Origin: Micromonospora sediminicola
GTDB taxonomy: Bacteria; Actinomycetota; Actinomycetes; Mycobacteriales; Micromonosporaceae
Assembly: GCF_900089585.1 (NCBI RefSeq)
Contig: NZ_FLRH01000003.1
Coordinates: 2,122,501 to 2,186,500 of the forward strand
Reading direction: 5' to 3'
Length of the DNA: 64,000 bases
Shown: in pieces, positions 61,115-64,000 of the stretch
How the letters are laid out: every line of letters begins with the position of its first letter
Numbering within the stretch: the first letter of the stretch is position 1
Notes under the pieces: generated by a model
What the model saw: the letters and a program-made list of their open reading frames with translations, nothing else
Told to the model about the DNA's origin: nothing
Database searches by the model: none
Position numbers and translations under genes: made by a program

Positions 61115-62097
61115 ACGTCATCGAGACGGACGGGCTGCGCAAGGAGTTCACGGTCCGGGTCAGGGCCGGGGCGCTGCGCCGCGAGAGGCGGACGGTGACC
61201 GCTGTCGACGGGGTCGACCTGCGGGTGGAGCGCGGCGAGATGCTCGGCTACATCGGGCCCAACGGCGCCGGGAAGTCGACCACGCTGAAGATGCTGACCG
61301 GGGTGCTGATGCCGTCGGCGGGCCACGCCCGGGTCTGCGGGCTGCGGCCGGTGGCCGACCGGACCCGGTTGGCGTTGCGTATCGGGGTGGTGTTCGGGCA
61401 GCGCTCGCAGCTCTGGTGGGACCTGCCGCTGCGGGACTCGTTCGACCTGCTGCGGCACGTCTACCGGGTACCGGCCGCCGCGCACGCCGCCCGGCTGGCC
61501 CGCTGCCGGGACCTGCTCGACCTGGACGCGTTCCTGGACACCCCGGTCCGGCAGCTCTCCCTCGGCCAACGGATGCGCGGCGAGCTGACCGCCGCGCTGC
61601 TGCACGGCCCGGAGGTGCTCTTCCTGGACGAGCCCACCATCGGGCTGGACGTGGTGAGCAAGCAGGCGGTCCGCGGCTTCCTGGCCGAGCTGGGCCGGGC
61701 CGGCGACATCACACTGGTGCTCACCACGCACGACCTGGCCGACATCGAACGGCTCTGCCGTCGGCTGGTCGTGATCGACCACGGGCGGGTGGTGCACGAC
61801 GGCTCGATCGCCGAGCTGCACCGCCGGTACGGGTCGCGCCGGATGGTGGTCGCCGAACTGGACGCCGCGCTGCCGGAGCCGCCGGCGCTGCCCGGCGCGC
61901 CGGTGCACCGGGTGGAGGCGGACGGCCGGCGGCTGGTCTTCGCGCTGGAGGCGGCGAGCGTGGCGGAGGTGGTGGCGGGGCTCGCCGGCCTGGCCACGTT
62001 GCGGGACATCTCGATCGTCGAGCCGGACATCGAGGAGGTCGTCGCCCGGCTCTACCGCAGTGAAAGGAAGGGCCCCCTCTTAACGCCTGGCGTATAG
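61111..62097 (+). CDS. ABC exporter ATP-binding protein
   Basis: A 328-residue ATPase powering the two permeases upstream. Walker A GYIGPNGAGKSTTLKMLTG, Q-loop VVFGQRSQLWWDLPL, signature LSLGQRMRGELTAALL, Walker B EVLFLDEPTIGLDVV and H-loop VLTTHDLADIERL are intact. A ~90-residue regulatory tail follows. The final residues (SERKGPLLTPGV) and the stop codon come from the dispersed repeat at 62063-62125; homologues would be expected to end near EVVARLY. The QRSQLWWDLPL block is typical for partners of DUF990-type permeases. Confidence 0.92.
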   Translation: MNVIETDGLRKEFTVRVRAGALRRERRTVTAVDGVDLRVERGEMLGYIGPNGAGKSTTLKMLTGVLMPSAGHARVCGLRPVADRTRLALRIGVVFGQRSQLWWDLPLRDSFDLLRHVYRVPAAAHAARLARCRDLLDLDAFLDTPVRQLSLGQRMRGELTAALLHGPEVLFLDEPTIGLDVVSKQAVRGFLAELGRAGDITLVLTTHDLADIERLCRRLVVIDHGRVVHDGSIAELHRRYGSRRMVVAELDAALPEPPALPGAPVHRVEADGRRLVFALEAASVAEVVAGLAGLATLRDISIVEPDIEEVVARLYRSERKGPLLTPGV

Positions 62098-62125
62098 GAA
62101 GCGGCCCCGCTTAACACGCGTGCGC
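62063..62125. repeat. Dispersed inverted repeat, family A copy 2, overlapping the ATPase stop
   Basis: AAGGAAGGGCCCCCTCTTAA, then CGCCTGGCGT centre and a second arm GGAAGCGGCCCCGCTTAACA. Along ~60 bp it matches the reverse complement of the element at 41564-41625, with arms that have diverged. It lies between converging genes and probably terminates both. Confidence 0.8.
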
Positions 62126-62130
62126 GCCGG

Positions 62131-62736
62131 TCAGACCTTGTCGCCGATGTCGACCCGGGGGGCGGGGGCGCGCATCTTGCGGAACGTGATCGACCGCATG
62201 ATCGCGTAGAAGTAGAGCGACCCCAGCTTCTCGGTGCTCTTCGGGAAGCGCTCGCGGACCAGCTTCTTGATCTTCCGGGCGATCAGCACGGAGTCGATCA
62301 GCACGCCGAGGGCCAGCGCGCCCCAGAGCAGGTTCGACACCAGTCGCACCTGCGGCGGCATGGCCTGGTTGGAGCCGACCAGCACGATCAGCGCGCCGCC
62401 GAAGAACCAGGTGCCGACCGTACGCCGGGAGTCGACCACGTTGCGGGCCAGCAGCCGCTCCGGGCCCCGGTCGCGCGGGCCACCCTCGCGACGGAACTCG
62501 GCCGCGGCCTCGGCGCGCGCCGCGCGGCGCTGCTCCCGGGCCTCCTCCTTGGTCAGCGCGCGGGCCGGGGCGGCCGGACGGCGACCGGCGGCGGGGCGCT
62601 TCGGAGTGGTCTGCCCGAGTTCCTTCTTGCTGGGCGTGTAGCCCCGGGGACGGGCGGAGGACTCCTCGTCGGTCGTCACCGGGGTGACGGACTCCTCGAC
62701 GAGGTCGGCTGACTTGCGACGAAACAACGACGGCAC
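62131..62736 (-). CDS. DUF3043 family membrane protein
   Basis: A 201-residue protein: basic, charged N-terminal half (FRRKSADLVEESVTPVTTDE; TKEEAREQRRAARAEAAAEF; RGPERLLARNVVDSRRTVGT), two membrane helices (about 108-150) and a basic C-terminus (KIKKLVRERFPKSTEKLGSL, YFYAIMRSITFRKMRAP). This is the DUF3043 pattern, actinobacteria-specific, function unknown. GTG 62736 is 7 bp after TACCCT. Confidence 0.85.
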   Translation of the reverse strand: MPSLFRRKSADLVEESVTPVTTDEESSARPRGYTPSKKELGQTTPKRPAAGRRPAAPARALTKEEAREQRRAARAEAAAEFRREGGPRDRGPERLLARNVVDSRRTVGTWFFGGALIVLVGSNQAMPPQVRLVSNLLWGALALGVLIDSVLIARKIKKLVRERFPKSTEKLGSLYFYAIMRSITFRKMRAPAPRVDIGDKV

Positions 62737-62743
62737 GCCGGCA

Positions 62744-62749
62744 AGGGTA
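62744..62749 (-). promoter_or_regulatory. Leaderless -10 element of the DUF3043 gene
   Basis: TACCCT on the minus strand, 7 bp before GTG 62736. Confidence 0.6.
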
Positions 62750-62806
62750 GCCAAACGCGTCGGCCCGGTGCACACGCGGTGCACCGGGCCGACGGAGAAA
62801 GCGTGA

Positions 62807-64000
62807 TCAGGGGCGCTCGACGTGCGCGCCGAGGTCGGCCAGCTTGGCCTCGAAGTCCTCGTAGCCGCGGTTGATCAGGTCGACGCCGTACACCCTGGAG
62901 GTGCCCTCGGCGGCCAGCGCCGCGATGAGGTGGCTGAAGCCGGCCCGCAGGTCCGGGATGACCAGGTCGGCCGCGTGCAGCTTGCTCGGGCCGGCGATCA
63001 CCGCGGAGTGCTTGAAGTTGCGCCGGCCGAAGCGGCACGGGGTGCCGCCGAGGCAGTCCCGGTAGACCTGGATGTTGGCGCCCATCGTGTTCAGCGCCTC
63101 GGTGTAGCCGAGCCGCTGCTCGTAGACCGTCTCGTGGACGATCGACAGGCCCCGGGCCTGGGTGAGCGCGACCACCAGCGGCTGCTGCCAGTCGGTCATG
63201 AAGCCGGGGTGCACGTCGGTCTCCAGCGCGACCGCGTTCAGCTCGCCGCCCGGGTGCCAGAACCGGATGCCGCCCTCCTGGCCCGGGTCGCCGAGCTTCG
63301 GCGGCCGGGCGTCGGTGACCTCGTACTCGCCGCCGACCGACCGGAAGATGTTCAGGAAGGTCATCATGTCGGCCTGCTGCGCGCCGAGGACCTCGACGTG
63401 GCCCCGGGTCGCCAGCGCCGCCGCCGCCCAGCTGGCCGCCTCGATCCGGTCCGGGATCGGCCGGTGGGTGTAGCCGTGCAGCTTCTTGACGCCCTGGATC
63501 TCGATCACCCGGTCGGTGTGGACCTTGATGATCGCGCCCATCTTCTGCAGGATGCAGATCAGGTCGATGATCTCGGGCTCGACCGCCGCGTTGCGCAGCT
63601 CGGTGACGCCCTCGGCCATCACGGCGGTGAGCAGCACCTGCTCGGTGGCCCCCACGCTCGGGTACGGCAGGGCGAACTTGGTGCCGTGCAGCCCGTTGGG
63701 CGCGGACAGGTGCAGTCCCTCGGGGGTCTTCTCGACCGTGGCGCCGAACTCGCGCAGCGCCTGGAGGTGGAAGTCGATCGGGCGGGGGCCGATGTGGCAG
63801 CCGCCCAGGTCGGGGATGAACGCGTGGCCGAGGCGGTGCAGCAGCGGGCCGCAGAACAGGATCGGGATCCGGCTGGACCCGGCGTGCACGTTGATCTGGT
63901 CGGTGCTGGCGCTCTCGACGTTGGACGGGTCGAAGACCAGCTCGCCGTCCTCGGTGCCGTCGGTCACCTTCACCCCGTGCAGGCCGAGCAGCCCGCGGAC
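62807..64000 (-). CDS. murA: UDP-N-acetylglucosamine 1-carboxyvinyltransferase, 5' end beyond the window
   Basis: The visible ~397 residues cover most of MurA, which adds enolpyruvate to UDP-GlcNAc in the first committed step of peptidoglycan synthesis. Active-site loop DLGGCHIGPRPIDFHL keeps the Cys that is the fosfomycin target (mycobacteria have Asp there). Other blocks: PYPSVGATEQVLLTAVMAEG, NAAVEPEIIDLICILQKMGA, PIPDRIEAASWAAAALAT, VHPGFMTDWQQPLVVALTQA and the closing DLRAGFSHLIAALAAEG. The start codon lies past base 64000. Confidence 0.94.
   Translation of the reverse strand, partial: VRGLLGLHGVKVTDGTEDGELVFDPSNVESASTDQINVHAGSSRIPILFCGPLLHRLGHAFIPDLGGCHIGPRPIDFHLQALREFGATVEKTPEGLHLSAPNGLHGTKFALPYPSVGATEQVLLTAVMAEGVTELRNAAVEPEIIDLICILQKMGAIIKVHTDRVIEIQGVKKLHGYTHRPIPDRIEAASWAAAALATRGHVEVLGAQQADMMTFLNIFRSVGGEYEVTDARPPKLGDPGQEGGIRFWHPGGELNAVALETDVHPGFMTDWQQPLVVALTQARGLSIVHETVYEQRLGYTEALNTMGANIQVYRDCLGGTPCRFGRRNFKHSAVIAGPSKLHAADLVIPDLRAGFSHLIAALAAEGTSRVYGVDLINRGYEDFEAKLADLGAHVERP

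Noticed and set aside
1..64000. Mobile elements, prophage, toxin-antitoxin, restriction or CRISPR systems
   Set aside because: I looked for transposase or integrase motifs, repeat-spacer patterns and typical small operons and saw none; the window is mainly core genome.

Overview
The window is GC-rich chromosomal DNA (roughly 70% or more G+C) from a filamentous actinomycete, most likely Micromonosporaceae (Micromonospora-like). The evidence is the codon bias, many GTG starts, F420-type enzymes, a GlnE-regulated type I glutamine synthetase, a PknB-like kinase, and gene order. Two tracts match the core order known from Mycobacterium tuberculosis (from memory): glnE / glnA1 / RDD protein / DUF4191 / lipA / lipB / TIGR01777 epimerase / sucB / pepA (left to centre), and gcvT / cobS / cobUT (right). 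I saw no rRNA, tRNA, CRISPR array, insertion sequence, prophage or replication origin.

Layout. 1-5.6 kb: VOC protein, a large secreted alpha-amylase with a LacI/MalR-type operator, a small secreted protein and a virginiamycin B lyase homologue. 5.6-12.2 kb: LD-carboxypeptidase, a class I amidotransferase with glnE, then an ECF sigma factor with a DUF6069 membrane protein. 12.2-16.8 kb: a polytopic membrane protein divergent from two tandem MptB-like mannosyltransferases. 16.8-28.7 kb: glnA1 behind a GlnR box, RDD and DUF4191 proteins, a large LuxR regulator, lipA, an AspRS-2 gene under a T-box riboswitch, lipB, and a membrane protein. 28.8-36.6 kb: secreted PHB-depolymerase-like esterase, epimerase, an LLM/aldo-keto/DinB operon, a second aldo-keto reductase, LtrA, and a TetR repressor with two operators facing an SDR gene. 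37.7-48.6 kb: E2 and E3 of 2-oxoacid dehydrogenase, pepA, gcvT, a DUF2314-like protein, cobS and a fused cobU-cobT. 48.7-64 kb: Ser/Thr kinase, site-2 protease, aldo-keto reductase, a 2106-residue repeat-rich WG protein, a three-gene ABC exporter operon, DUF3043 and murA (cut by the window end).

How the parts connect. Lipoate made by LipB and LipA is the cofactor of the two lipoyl domains of the E2 gene, and E3 (lpd) reoxidises them and also serves the glycine cleavage system to which GcvT belongs. GlnE adenylylates GlnA1, whose tyrosine site is intact, and glnA1 carries a complete four-half-site GlnR box, so nitrogen control is present at two levels. CobS and CobU-CobT form the late cobalamin nucleotide-loop pathway.

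The most unusual signals are non-coding: (1) a translational T-box leader with an apparent GAC (Asp) specifier in front of AspRS-2; (2) a recurrent promoter layout, TAnnnT followed 6-7 nt later by GTG or ATG, at more than a dozen genes, implying widespread leaderless transcription; (3) two families of dispersed intergenic inverted repeats, one of which supplies the last codons of an ABC ATPase; (4) a 44-bp AT-rich palindrome; (5) a 27-bp in-frame tandem duplication of a start region. Nearly every convergent gene pair has a strong hairpin between the stop codons.
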